This document shows, piece after piece, positions 53,305-64,000 of a DNA stretch of 64,000 bases. The stretch's first letter is position 1. Each line of letters begins with the position of its first letter. This DNA is from Girardinichthys multiradiatus (lineage: Eukaryota > Chordata > Actinopteri > Cyprinodontiformes > Goodeidae). The notes under the pieces are model-generated. The model ran no database searches and was not told the origin of the DNA. It saw only the letters and a program-made list of their open reading frames with translations. The position numbers and the translations under genes are program-made. Location: positions 14,723,810 to 14,787,809 of the forward strand of contig NC_061817.1 in assembly GCF_021462225.1 (NCBI RefSeq), written 5' to 3'.

Positions 53305-55382
53305 GTGGAGGGCAATAATTCTGTTTCTTCCCCTTCACAAATTGATTCTTTTGTTCATAGTGTTTCTTCATCATTGCGTGATGCATTAGACAATGCAGCC
53401 CCCTTGAAAAAGAAGGTAATCATTAATATGAGGCTGGCTCATTGGTTTAATTCAGAGCTGCGTACTTTAAAGCACAATGTTAAAAAATTGGAGAGAAAAT
53501 GGCGCTCTACACACCTAGAGGATTCCTACTTAATCTGGAAAAATAGCCTACTGTTGTATAAAAAGACACTTTGCCAAGCTAGAACAGCTTATTTCTCATC
53601 ATTAATAGAAGAGAACAAGAATAATCCTAGGTTTCTCTTTAGTACAGTTGCTAAACTTACACAGAGTCGTAGCTCTGTTGAGCCATCAATTCCCTTAGCT
53701 CTTAGCAGCCATGACTTTATGGGATTCTTCTTAAATAAAATTGATTCTATTAAAAATAAAATCTTTGACATACTCCTGAAGATGATCACTTCATCCTCAG
53801 CAAGTGAGACAACATTGGAAATAACTGCAGAACCTGATTTGTGTTTAGACTGTTTGATCCTGTAAAGCTTCCTAAGTTATCAGAAATATTAGCTTCATCT
53901 AAACCTTCAACTTGTATGTTAGACCCAATCCCAACCAAATTATTTAAGGAAGTGTTCCCTCTGATTACCAGCCCCATTTTAGATATGATTAACCTATCTT
54001 TAGTAAATAGATATGTACCACAGGCTTTTAAGTTAGCTGTAATTAAACCTTTACTTAAGAAACTTTCGCTTGACCGAGATGACTTGAAAAATTACAGACC
54101 TATATCCAATTTTCCATTCTTATCTAAAATTCTTGAGAAAATTGTTGTTAATCAAATGTGTGAGCATTTATACAGCAATGACCTGTTTGAAGAGTTTCAG
54201 TCAGGTTTCAGAGCTCATCATAGCACTGAAACAGCTCTGCTGAAAGTCACTAATGATATTCTTATGGCCACAGATAATGGACTTGTGTCTGTTCTGGTTC
54301 TGTTAGATCTCAGTGCTGCATTTGATACAGTCGATCACAAAATTCTCTTAGAAAGGCTGGAATATGCTGTAGGGATCAGGGGAACAGCGCTAGGCTGGTT
54401 TAAATCTTATCTGTCTGACAGATTCCAGTTTGTTCATGTAAATGATAAATCATCTTTAAACTCCAGGGTTAATTGTGGAGTACCACATGGCTCAGTACTT
54501 GGGCCAATTCTCTTTACTATATATACGCTTCCAATAGGTCAAATTATTAGGCAGCATGGGATAAATTTTCACTGTTACGCTGATGATACTCAGCTTTACT
54601 TATCCATAAATCCTGATGAGCCCAACCAGTTAGATAGACTACAAGCATGTTTTGAAGATATAAAAACTTGGATGACGTTAAATGTTTTGCTTCTAAATTC
54701 AGACAAGACAGAAGTTGTCGTCTTTGGACCGGAGTCTTTAAAAAAGAAACTGCTTAGTCAATCACTTAACCTGGATGGCATTAAATTGACCTCTGATAAT
54801 AAAGTAAAAAACCTTGGTGTTATTTTTGACCAGGACATGTCATTTAAATCCCATATTAAACAGGTTTCTAGGATTTCCTTCTTTCATCTCCGGAACATTG
54901 CCAAAATTAGAAATATCCTATCTAGGAGTGACGCTGAAAAACTAGTCCATGCATTTGTTACTTCAAGGCTGGACTATTGTAATTCGTTACTATCAGGATG
55001 TCCACAAAATGCAGTTAAAAGCCTTCAGCTGATTCAAAATGCTGCAGCAAGAGTTCTGATGAAAATTAAAAAGAGAGATCTTATTTCTCCTATTTTAGCT
55101 TCCCTTCATTGGCTCCCTGTTAAGTCCAGAATAGAATTTAAAATTCTCCTCTTCACATATAAAGCCCTTAATGATCTAGCTCCATCATACATCAGAGATC
55201 TGATTGTTCCATATGTTCCTAACAGAGCACTTCGTTCTCAGACTGCAGGTTTACTGGTGGTTCCTAGAGTCTCTAGAAGTAGAATGGGAGGCAGATCTTT
55301 TAGTTATCAGGCTCCTCTCCTGTGGAACCAGCTCCCAGCTTTAGTCTGTGAGGCAGACACCCCTGTCTACTTTTACGGCTAA
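53305..55382 (+). pseudogene. L2 reverse transcriptase domain
   Basis: The linker part (53,305-53,865) is followed, after a frameshift near 53,855, by a 513-codon open frame (53,841-55,382). Motifs: [52 protein letters not shown] (usual Gln replaced by His), [11 protein letters not shown] with both catalytic Asp, and the C-terminal domain LHWLPVKSRIEFKILLFTYK. The palm is intact apart from the Gln-to-His change. It stops at 55,382, slightly short of the family's usual C-terminus. Confidence 0.9.
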
Positions 55383-56606
55383 GGCTTAAAACTTTCCTTT
55401 TTGATGAAGCTTCTTTAGTTAGAGTGCCTTAGTTTATCCTGAGCTATCTTCCTTATTTTTTACCTCCGTCTTCTTCCCTCCCTGTTGGTTGGAGTAAGGG
55501 GGAGTCAGTTTAGCCTAAACCGGCTCAGTATGGTTGAGGTGCAAACACACCCTCCATTTCTGCTACCTGTATGACCCCTTCTCTTTTCCAATGGTTATAA
55601 TCAGTCTGACAGAGAGAGGTATCCCAATCATTGTGGTGATGACCATCAGTGGGACCCTTTGTGAGGTGCCTTGAGACGACATTGTTGTAAATAAGTGCCG
55701 CTTAACTAAATAATCTGAACTGAAACTATCTGTGTAGTTATGCTGCTATAGGCTTAGGCTGCGGGAGGAATAATGACCACTTTCACCCTCTTCGCTACAT
55801 TCTCACACTACTCTCCAATTTTGCATTGTTTGCTGTTATTCTTCCTAGAAGCTACACCTGGCCTGGCTCTGTGTCTGCCTGTAACACCTTTCTGGAGAGG
55901 GGAATCGTCCGAGCTTCTGCTGGCAACAACTTAATGCTCACCTTCTACCGATGATCCACATAGCCCTGTCTTTTAGTGTTTAACCCTTTCTCTCTCCTAG
56001 ACATGGAAATTGACTGAGCTTTTACTGTAACCTAATTATAGTGCTCTCTTTCAGACTCTAACCTTGAAAACTGGCTCGAGTTTATCTGTTCTTTCTTCAG
56101 GTGAAACGACTAAAGGAGCTACATCCATTAACATTTACTTTTCCTTCCCATAGAAAGTACTTCTGGATCAGTGCTTCTGTCTTCTTTTTGTGTCTCTGCT
56201 CTGTTCTCTCAAACCCCCAGTCGGCCGTGGCAGATGGCCGCTCACACTGAGCCTGGTTCTGCTGGAGCTTTCTTCCTGTTAAAAGGGAGTTTTTCCTCTC
56301 CACTGTCGCTACATGCATGCTCAGTATGAGGGATTGCTGCAAAGTCAACGCCAGTGACTGTCCACTGTCTCTACATGCTCATCCGGGAGGAGGGAATGCT
56401 GCAAGTCACTGACTGGAAGCAATCTGCTGGGTTTCCTTAGATAGAAAAACTTTTTATCCAATTTGAATAAAAAGCTAACTCTGACTGCACTGTTCAATTG
56501 TTAGGATTAATTGGAATGTATGCACCTGACTGTTGTGAAGTGCCTTGAGACAACATGTGTTGTGAATTGGCGCTATATAAATAAAACTGAATTGAATTGA
56601 ATTGAA

Positions 56607-57540
56607 TGTGAGTATTCTCATTAATTCTTTTTTTAATTGTTTGACTAGCAGGACTGTTTTAGCTGCAGCAGAAATCAGAATTATTTTATTGTTTTTAAAG
56701 TAGGGTTGAGAACAAGCCAGGCTACTTCTATGCCTGATCTGAAGTCTGGATAAATGGGATTTAGTCAGAAAAAAGATTATTGGGAAAAACCTGAGAAAGA
56801 AAACATGCAGCTGGAGATTAGCAAAGCTAAACTGGTTTACATTTCTTTTGGTAGAGCCAAAATGGACAAGATTAGAAATGAGAAACTAAATAAAAATAAC
56901 AATGATAACATTAATGCAAGATGCTACTTGCTGTTCCAAAGTCGGTCTTCTCCAACATAAATGTCTTAATCCTAGCTGTATATAAAAGGATTACACAAGA
57001 CACTGTAGATTTTGCTAGTCATAATTGTTTTGGCTTGAGAATTGAAGCCCACGTGCTGTCATCTGTATTTACTTCCCTAAAACAATGTACTGAATGTTAT
57101 TCCAAGTCTTCATCTGTGCAATCAGGTCACTTCAGTGTCATAGACTGTTCACTCTGGAGTCTGATGGTATTTAAAACTACTATGTGAACAACCATGCAAC
57201 AGAAATTAGATCTGAGCAAAAAACTGTAATAGAGCATTTAGAGCTGTAGTGTGAATGTAGCCTTGGGGAACAAGTTTCGTTGATTCTATTATATTCAGTT
57301 CTGAATTAATATTAATTTTCTGAATTGGATTCATGGGAAAAAAACTGAGCAGTGATCAAAAGTTTGCTCTTTGATGGATGGAGTGATGGATGGATGGATT
57401 GATGGATGGATGGATGGATAATATTGTCTCAGTTTGTATTGCATTTGTTTCAAGATAATATTTGCAATATTTGTCATTTGTGTATGTCGTAATTTCAATA
57501 AGAATAAATAATAAGTTACATTTCAGGCCTCATCTTCTTT
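56607..57540. other. No gene seen; GATG microsatellite
   Basis: About 0.9 kb with no recognised coding sequence. A GATGGATG repeat occupies about 57,371-57,420. Confidence 0.5.
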
Positions 57541-57662
57541 TTATACGATTTCTAACTTACCCAACCAGGTTACATTGTAATCGGCCTTCTGTCTGTTAAC
57601 CATACCCACATGCTTTAAACAATAACTCAGCCTGTGATGTCTTTTGGTCTTTGTACCTCCAG

Positions 57663-58698
57663 TTACCTTTGGCCTATTTCTGCTGCTGCTGACTCTGCAG
57701 CAAAGCCACTCTTCCTCTTCACTCAGCCTAAAGAAAACTTTGGAGGAATGTTTAAACGACACAGACTACAATGAACTGATGGAGATAGCAGAAAATGGCC
57801 TCCCAAAGATAACCACACCTTATCGTGTTGTTATTGTTGGGGCTGGATTCACTGCTGCCAAGCTGCTGCAAGAAGCTGGACATGAGGTAGATGCAAAAGA
57901 GTAACATATTAACTCATGAATTTTCCACTGATCTGTTTAAGATGCATTTTTAAATTTTTGTTATGTCTAAATAAGGTAACCATATTGGAGGCAAGTGAGC
58001 GAGTAGGACAGGTGTTGACCCATAGGAATGAAACAGAGGGCTGGTATGTTGAATTAGGGGCCATGAGGCTTCTATCTTTTCATCAGTAAGTAGAAATGCT
58101 TTCAAATATATTATTTTTTGTGTCTGACAGTCTGAAAACCTGTTGATTCTTTAGTTCAAAGCACATTATAGAACTCAAAATTTCGATTAATTTAGAGCCT
58201 AGGGTCACCATGTAAAAACCTCCTTACAGAATTCTCCACGCGTTCATCCAGCAACTGAACATCTCATTGAATTACTTCAACATGACTGACAACAACACCT
58301 ATTACCTGGTGAATGGGAAGAAACACAAGACTTCAGATGTGACTAAAGACCCCAGCATCCTGGATTACCACCTACCATCTAATGAGAGGAATAAATCAGC
58401 CCATGATCTGCTTCAGGAGGCATTACAGGAGGTAAATGAGAAGACATGAGAGGTCTGCCAGCAATTAACACCCAACAGCTTTCGATAAATTGCTTAGATT
58501 TTTACAAGAACACAAAACTCAGAATAATTTGCTTGTTTTGTAGATCTCCTTTTACATCTTGGTTGTGTACGGGTTAAATCCAGTCACAATAGAAAAATCA
58601 TATCTTGATGCAAATTCTGCTTCCTGTTAGTACAAAATAAAGTTACAAGACATGGGTGTGATGCAGCACTGTAGAGATTTTATTGCTTCTCTGTGAAG
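57663..58698 (+). pseudogene. L-amino-acid oxidase gene fragment
   Basis: Exons with good splice sites: 57,663-57,886 (hydrophobic signal-like [13 protein letters not shown], then [20 protein letters not shown] and [20 protein letters not shown]), 57,976-58,085 ([26 protein letters not shown]), 58,230-58,431 (ILHAFIQQLNISLNYFNM, AHDLLQEALQE) and 58,642-58,698. The family is secreted flavoenzymes that deaminate L-amino acids and release peroxide (IL4I1, fish mucus antibacterial oxidases). The FAD-binding GxGxxG loop is shortened (VGAGFTAAK lacks the usual AGL) and RVGGRV is reduced to RVGQV. The last exon has an in-frame TAG and no AG acceptor. Downstream exons are not found. Clearly a degraded copy. 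Confidence 0.8.
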
Positions 58699-61329
58699 GT
58701 AAGTTTCAGTTTGTTGCATCCAGAATTAGGTGGAGGCATATTATTGATAGCAATTGTTATGGAAAAAGTTTTATTTATAAAAGAGAGATTGATGATTTTC
58801 ACTCACATCAGCTTCATTATAACCTTGACAGGGGAGAACATTTTTACACCACCAGACATGTGTTCACTAGCCCTGCCAAACCATTCTGACAAGACAAAGT
58901 AAGAGAAATCTCTTATAACAACTTCAAGGTGATCCCCATGAAAACAGGACTCACCCAGCTGACTGAGTGACAATTAAAAATAAATGTATAATGAGATAAA
59001 TAACTAAAAGAATAACAAAAGTGACTACTAAAATTGAAACCTACTTGCAATAAGAAAATAAAAACACATAGTTGAACTAAAATGAAATAAGAAAAAAATA
59101 CAAATAAAACAGCATGAAAAATAATGATCCACTATGTGTGTGTGTTCACTACCCATGTACAGAAGGATCATTAGGGGGAGGAGACAATAAAGGCAAGGCA
59201 ACACAAATTAATTTTTATTAAAATGAAGATTAAATGGAATTTATACAATGTAAAATCATCAAAATCATCATCATCATGAGAGTAAATTAAGCTGTTAATA
59301 GTCATCAGAGCTGCTGGATGGACAAAGAGTCATCAGTCAGGGTTCAGGGGATCATTACAAGACAAGTAAAGGTGATTTTATTAATACTAGAGGGGGCACT
59401 CAAAATAGAACAATTAATAGGTGAGGGAGTCGTGTGTAAAGCTAAGAACAGGGTGGCCTGTGTTCTTAAGAGTTAACAGTATGACAAAGCAAAACCCTTT
59501 TATGACAAAGCAGAACCCCATGTTATTCATCCGGCCAGGTATTTCTTTCTGTGAAATCGGGTTCAACCTGTAACAATATTTCATTAGAGGAGATTCAAAT
59601 AAGTGACCAAAATGTGAGGGGTGGTGGGACTAGGGAAAGGACTAGGACTTTACACAAGTCAGGGCCCCATAGTCCTGTCGGGGTCTGGGAGTTTTTGTGC
59701 TTGGGCTTTTCCCACCTGCTATTAACTGTTCTTGGCCCGTAGAGGGCACTGTTGCTCCTGGGTGCAAGTGGACAGGTGTTAACCATCTCCTGATTGCTGA
59801 CTGGGGGTATTTAAAGCTGAAGCTACCAGTACTTCATCGGCTGAGTGTTAACCTACAGTGGTAACAATCTTTAGCCCAGATCTAAGCTTGTTTCAAGTTT
59901 CTCTAAGTTTCCAAGACTTACTTCCTCATGTCCTCCTTCTCAGGTTCAAGACCTGCTTGATCCAGCCTCGAGTTCTGGTGTTAAGCAAACTTCTGACCTC
60001 TGGATCTAGGCACCTTCGATGCTCCTGGACTTTCAAGATTCAAGTCTCAAGTTTCCTTCTTGGATTAACTCCTGGCTGGCAGCTTCAGGATCGACAACTA
60101 ACCGGCCCAAGTCAGCAGCAAACCCTGTCCAATAATCTCGCTGTGGATGGTGCAGATGACGGCATTCTGCTAATGGCAGACAGCTTGCATCTGGAGAGAA
60201 GGCTTGATACAGGCCTTGCAGTCAACATTCTTCAGTACTGTGACAATGTTTAGGGAAGGCCTGAACCCAAAGACCCAAATACAATTTCAAAATTCTCTAT
60301 CTGTGGAGGTTAGGGTTAGAGTTTGGGTATGATTTGTCAAAGGAATTAAACCCATACATTCAGACAGATTTTCAGAATGTGGCCTGAGAAGCTGTGCATG
60401 AGTTACTTCTCTCACAATGTCACTAAGTCCTCCCTGGAGATATTAGCAACTTTTCCCTATAATTTGCACTACTGTTCCCCATAAATACTAAAACTTTTGT
60501 AACCCAGCGTTTCATTTTATTTCATTAACGCCGACATCTACCAAGGCTGAAATCCCTTTATTTTATGCATGGTCCAACCCATGCATTAATTTAGCAATTT
60601 ATAATACTGAGTCATTTTGGTAGTTATCTGTCACTGCTAGTGTAGCCATTTCCTTCTTGCTAATAGACTGGACACACAAGGGACACATCCCCCAGGAGGT
60701 GTTCCAATGCCCTGATTGATTTATTTTGCTTTGATAATCATCAGGATCCTGTTTAAAGATAAGTGCACAGAATTCAAAGAGATCTCAAATAAATACATGG
60801 ATCCAGATTTTCTGCTGCTTTGCCAATTGGGGGTTTTCATTGATGTCACTGAAGTTGCAGCCTCACTTCCAGTCCACCATCTTGGGTGTCTTGTGGTCAT
60901 CAACAAGATGGATCCATATTTTAGTTTGTTTAGCGCAAATCCGGACGATGGGCTGCACATAATTTTTAGTATGCAACTGTTTTTCATAGCCACAACTTAG
61001 GCTAAAGTCCATGGTAAGTTCAATATTGCCGTTTATAGGATAACTACATAATATGGTATATATTACTAGATAATACATTTACAGTATAACAGTAAAGGTA
61101 AAATGCAGTCTACATTGTCAGCACCTGAAGTCCTGATAACTCTTGATCTGTGGGAGCTTCTGGAAGCAGGAACTCAGGTGTGCTTGCTAGTCAAACGCCT
61201 GACCATCACTACGCCACCTTCCAGTACCTAAGATGTTTATTCAAAATCAGCGTTTACGTCTTCCTCCGGGGTCCGAGCGCCAAAAAGATAATCTTTCATT
61301 AATAAACTCTCTAACTGTCATCTTGTTGT
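58699..61329. other. No gene seen
   Basis: About 2.6 kb in which the remaining oxidase exons would be expected but are not recognisable. Several short open frames (for example 59,858-60,253) have no known domain and may be chance. Confidence 0.45.
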
Positions 61330-61640
61330 TTCTCTATTATGTGAGTTTTTCCAGATTGAAATACCTGCTGTGCAAAGTCAACCCTGTAGTGCATCCTGAT
61401 CTTCTTACTTGAAGGTGGGGAGGTACCGATGGACAATTGATAGTCGTTGCAGTTCTTTTTACAGACAGCATTCATCTCGTTGTAGACGTTCCTCTCTTTT
61501 TGAACAAGCTGAAGATGATCCTGTTGCTTTTTGATTGCTGCAGTCTTCCTCTCCTCTGGAAGGTTTGAGCTTCTTATAAGCTGATCATTATTCTGTTGGC
61601 ATCCCAGCAGAGATCCATATGTGTCCTACAGCTTCTTCTG
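61330..61640 (-). pseudogene. Exon of a dispersed fish gene family (function unknown)
   Basis: A minus-strand frame opens after a TAG near 61,628 and reads NLPEERKTAAIKKQQDHLQL, VQKERNVYNEMNAVCKKNC and KKIRMHYRVDFAQQ, ending at a good donor (CAG/GTATTT) near 61,368. I recall similar DxAQQ-containing proteins being predicted in many copies in teleost genomes, probably transposon-linked, but I assign no function. Intron sequence just downstream resembles 4,712-4,760 and 37,790-37,840, so the same family may have a trace in copies A and B. Confidence 0.4.
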
Positions 61641-62552
61641 TGTGGTAGTAGCTGGGTCCAAAGCGCCTTGAAGCGTGATTTGCAAATTGCATGCTCACCT
61701 GGAAAGAAACATATTACACAGTTGTTAATTTTTGATGAAGTTTTACATTACTGGTCATTAGAAGGCTTTCACTATTATATAGATATATATTTTTAAACAT
61801 ATCAAGCTCCTTAGCAGACTTTCTATAGAGACGCCACACTGAGGTCTTGGACACATGTGTTGGCAGTAACTTAACATGCCATTCCCATGCCCAGGATGTG
61901 GATCAGGTAACATGATGGCGTGGTCTTCAGCGTAGTTCTTTATGAACTCCAGAACTCTGTGGAGTTGCTCACGGCTGAAAAAATGCGGTCCTGTGGCCGC
62001 TGGCTCTTTTTCTTCACGAAGGGTCTTGCACCGTTCACATCAAAATGTCTGATGATGTCAGACAATGTGGCTTTGCAAATTATGAACAGGGGAAACAAAG
62101 GAAATGTTTCTTTCAGCTTTTAATATTTGAATGCAGAAAATACATGATTTATTTTCAATATGATGCATCATAATAGTAAAAAAAAAAAAGCTGTCAAACT
62201 CACCCCTCCGATGCCTCCGATGAAATAAGTTGTTTTGGCGTGTTTTCTTTCGTTGGCGTCTTCTTGGTGGATGTTTACATCGCTGAAGTTTCTACTGTAC
62301 GCCGGTGTGCTTCAAGATGTCCAATGATTCTCATGTCCTGCCACTCCCTTTCTGCTGCTAAAGAATCCATCCGTATGTTATACATGAACTTTTGGGAAAG
62401 TTGTGGGTACAAGACTGTGTCCCACATGAAGAATTCCCCTTTCTTCTCCCGTAGACATTATAATAAAACAACACAGACCAGCTAATTTAACCTCTTCCCA
62501 GCAGCTGCTGTGAAAACAATGAATTTGCACCTTCCATTCAAGCTTCAGTTAA
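61641..62552. other. No gene recognised
   Basis: Open frames at 61,920-62,123 and 62,240-62,485 show no known domain. A short A run lies at about 62,180. The region may contain further pieces of the gene family at 61.3-61.6 kb. Confidence 0.35.
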
Positions 62553-63320
62553 CGCTTGTGGCCAAAGCTGTACCCCACAGGAAAAGTACTGTGTCAGACT
62601 GTATGGAGACCCTCTGCAGTAAAACTAACCCTATTCTCAGAGGTCTCTACCCATTAGATTAACGGGGTACACTGACAACAGGAAACAATACCTGAAGAAG
62701 AGTCCTTCAGGTGTTACACATGCGATGAACTTTAAAATGCTCCTCAGTGGGATCTGTCCTGAAGCTGACATAGAAAACACATGGTTACTGCTGAGTTTTG
62801 GAGGTGTTTAAAAATTCCTCTGCCTTTTAAGGACTTTTGGTAGCAATATTTGACCCTGAATCTACCATGATGAGAGAGAGAAATTGTTTCTCTAAAACAA
62901 TTACTTTATGACCCTTTTGGAAAAGAATCTCTTTAACAAAGGAATAACATTTAACCTCTTGTTACGTCTGTCAACGTCAAAACCACATCAGCAGCAGTTA
63001 ATAAGCTTTCTTCATTGCAGAAAAACAGAAAAGATATTTGCAAATGTGTGTGTTTGTACGTTAACCCCCTCAGTTTCTTGACCGCTCCAGAGTCGGACTG
63101 TTGTGGCATACAGTCCCCTATCAGTCCAAAAACCCAGGCCCTCCCCTGGCCTGTTGGTGGACATTTGCTATTTCCTTTTCCACTTCAACTTCTTCAGGAG
63201 GGAGGGAAAACTTTGCTCCAGCCTGTTTCTCCTCTGTCTTCATAAGATGTGCTCTCAAGATGAGTCCAGTGTAACGCTGTTCTGGCTCTGGCAAACAGCA
63301 TGGATTGTTGCTGTTGTGAG
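62553..63320. repeat. Inverted copy of the solo-LTR insert
   Basis: Reverse complement of 47,063-47,826 with minor differences. It joins LTR sequence at 63,321 through the same TGTTGTGAG/TTATGATTATT junction. On its left side (62,552) there is no LTR remnant, unlike the first copy. Confidence 0.85.
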
Positions 63321-64000
63321 TTATGATTATTGATTGATTAATCTTGATCAATAATTATAATTAAAAATCATAATTTGACAAAATCAATTTCTTAACCAAA
63401 ATCCTCATTTATGAATCGAGACCAGAGATGTTTCTGGTGTTGTAATTGTGGCTCAACACCTTTGACAATTACAACCGTTAAATACTCCGTAATAATCAAT
63501 AACTATTGCCGGAGATGTCACTGTTTAATCGACGAACAGTGAGGTTGGAGACAAAGGAAAATGGGGAATTTCACCATGAGGTTATTTCAGCAGTCCAGTC
63601 TCACAAAGCACCTGCGCGGGCTCTCATGTGGTAAAACGCGCACAGAGCTAGGAACGCAGCGGCTTCAGACATTAATACAGTACATCAAAGTTTCAATAAA
63701 CAAGGTTACATGCAAATATCATTCAGAACACATTAGATTCTAACTAGCGATTCTGATCGCTCTACAACCTCTGACCCTGCCCAGGCCTTCTAATAAAGAA
63801 ATAAATTAAAGGATAGGTTTTACTTTTAAGTCGTCTTAAAAGTAGTCGTCTTCCTTCTGAGTGGAGGATTGAGCGAGGTCCATCTTCGTCTTCTGGCCTT
63901 CTTGGCGAAAAGGGAAAATATGATCTGACCATCAAAGTTAACTTGGGATGAAGCATGGTAGCGGTTCGAAACTCCGTGTTCTTAGTTACGTGTTAAGCTC
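63321..64000 (-). mobile_element. ERV-1-family LTR, truncated by window end
   Basis: Matches the LTR at 35,688-36,834 and 847-1,900 with a deletion of roughly 200-250 bp near 63,532 (joins TTTAATCGAC to GAACAGTGAGG). It continues beyond the right edge of the window. Confidence 0.85.

Larger units (their letters stand above)
52380..56606 (+). mobile_element. Nearly full-length L2 LINE
   Basis: Contains an endonuclease region, reverse transcriptase, long 3' UTR and a 3' end reading GGCGCTATATAAATAAAACT followed by GAATT repeats. Other L2 pieces in the window (9,180-10,030; 20,308-22,786; 42,100-42,400; 49,675-50,640) align to it. The exact 5' end is not resolved; it may begin somewhat before 52,380. 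Confidence 0.9.

Noticed and set aside
59858..60253. 131-residue frame downstream of the oxidase remnant
   Set aside because: No match to the missing oxidase exons or any domain I recognise; kept only as an unsupported open frame.

Overview
The window is vertebrate, almost certainly teleost fish, DNA dominated by transposable elements. It carries teleost-type L2/Maui and I-clade (Nimb-like) LINEs, several Tc1 elements, a tRNA-derived SINE ending in GACT repeats, two unrelated endogenous retroviruses (ERVs), and a teleost-style two-exon C2H2 zinc-finger gene. No bacterial operons, rRNA, tRNA genes or CRISPR are present. Host-gene content is small: two copies of the zinc-finger gene, a degraded L-amino-acid oxidase gene, a degraded C48 (Ulp1-like) peptidase gene, and one exon of a dispersed fish gene family.

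Layout. Positions 1-12,480 (copy A) and 34,873-44,868 (copy B) are direct copies of one segmental duplication. In order each contains an ERV leader with a tRNA-Asn primer-binding site, the ERV 5' LTR, the right half of a Tc1 element, a LINE-I piece, a Tc1-derived short element, a BED-finger remnant, the zinc-finger exon, an L2 piece, and the left end of a candidate C48-bearing DNA transposon. Copy A continues alone to 15.4 kb through the rest of that transposon and zinc-finger exon 1. From 15.46 to 22.8 kb lie a LINE-I 3' end, ERV-2 (minus strand; integrase end, CX6CC-type env and 3' LTR, with a SINE in the LTR), and L2 copies nested in one another. From 22.8 to 36.8 kb lies ERV-1 (minus strand; gag, protease, RT, RNase H, integrase and an F-protein-like env, all broken by frameshifts or stops). 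A nearly intact Tc1 sits in its 3' region and Tc1 half-elements sit on both sides of it.

From 44.9 to 48.1 kb is a GC-rich repeat split by a solo LTR with a CCAA target duplication, then a 100-base assembly gap. Next come a LINE-I RT fragment (48.2-49.5 kb), L2 3' UTR pieces, a long (CA)n tract, and an almost complete L2 (52.4-56.6 kb). The oxidase remnant is at 57.6-58.7 kb. The last 1.4 kb is an inverted copy of the LTR plus insert seen at 46-47.8 kb.

How the parts relate. Nesting and duplication give a relative order. ERV-1 had already inserted beside Tc1 before the A/B duplication; a solo LTR entered copy A's LTR after the copies separated. The zinc-finger gene was split by the process: copy A keeps exon 1 but has a frameshifted exon 2, while copy B keeps an open exon 2 but has no exon 1 before its homology ends. 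The most unusual items are the C48-bearing element with inverted ends and 157-bp repeats, ERV-1 with its foamy-like Gag and F-like Env organisation, and the solo LTR carrying a 0.76-kb insert that recurs inverted 15 kb away.
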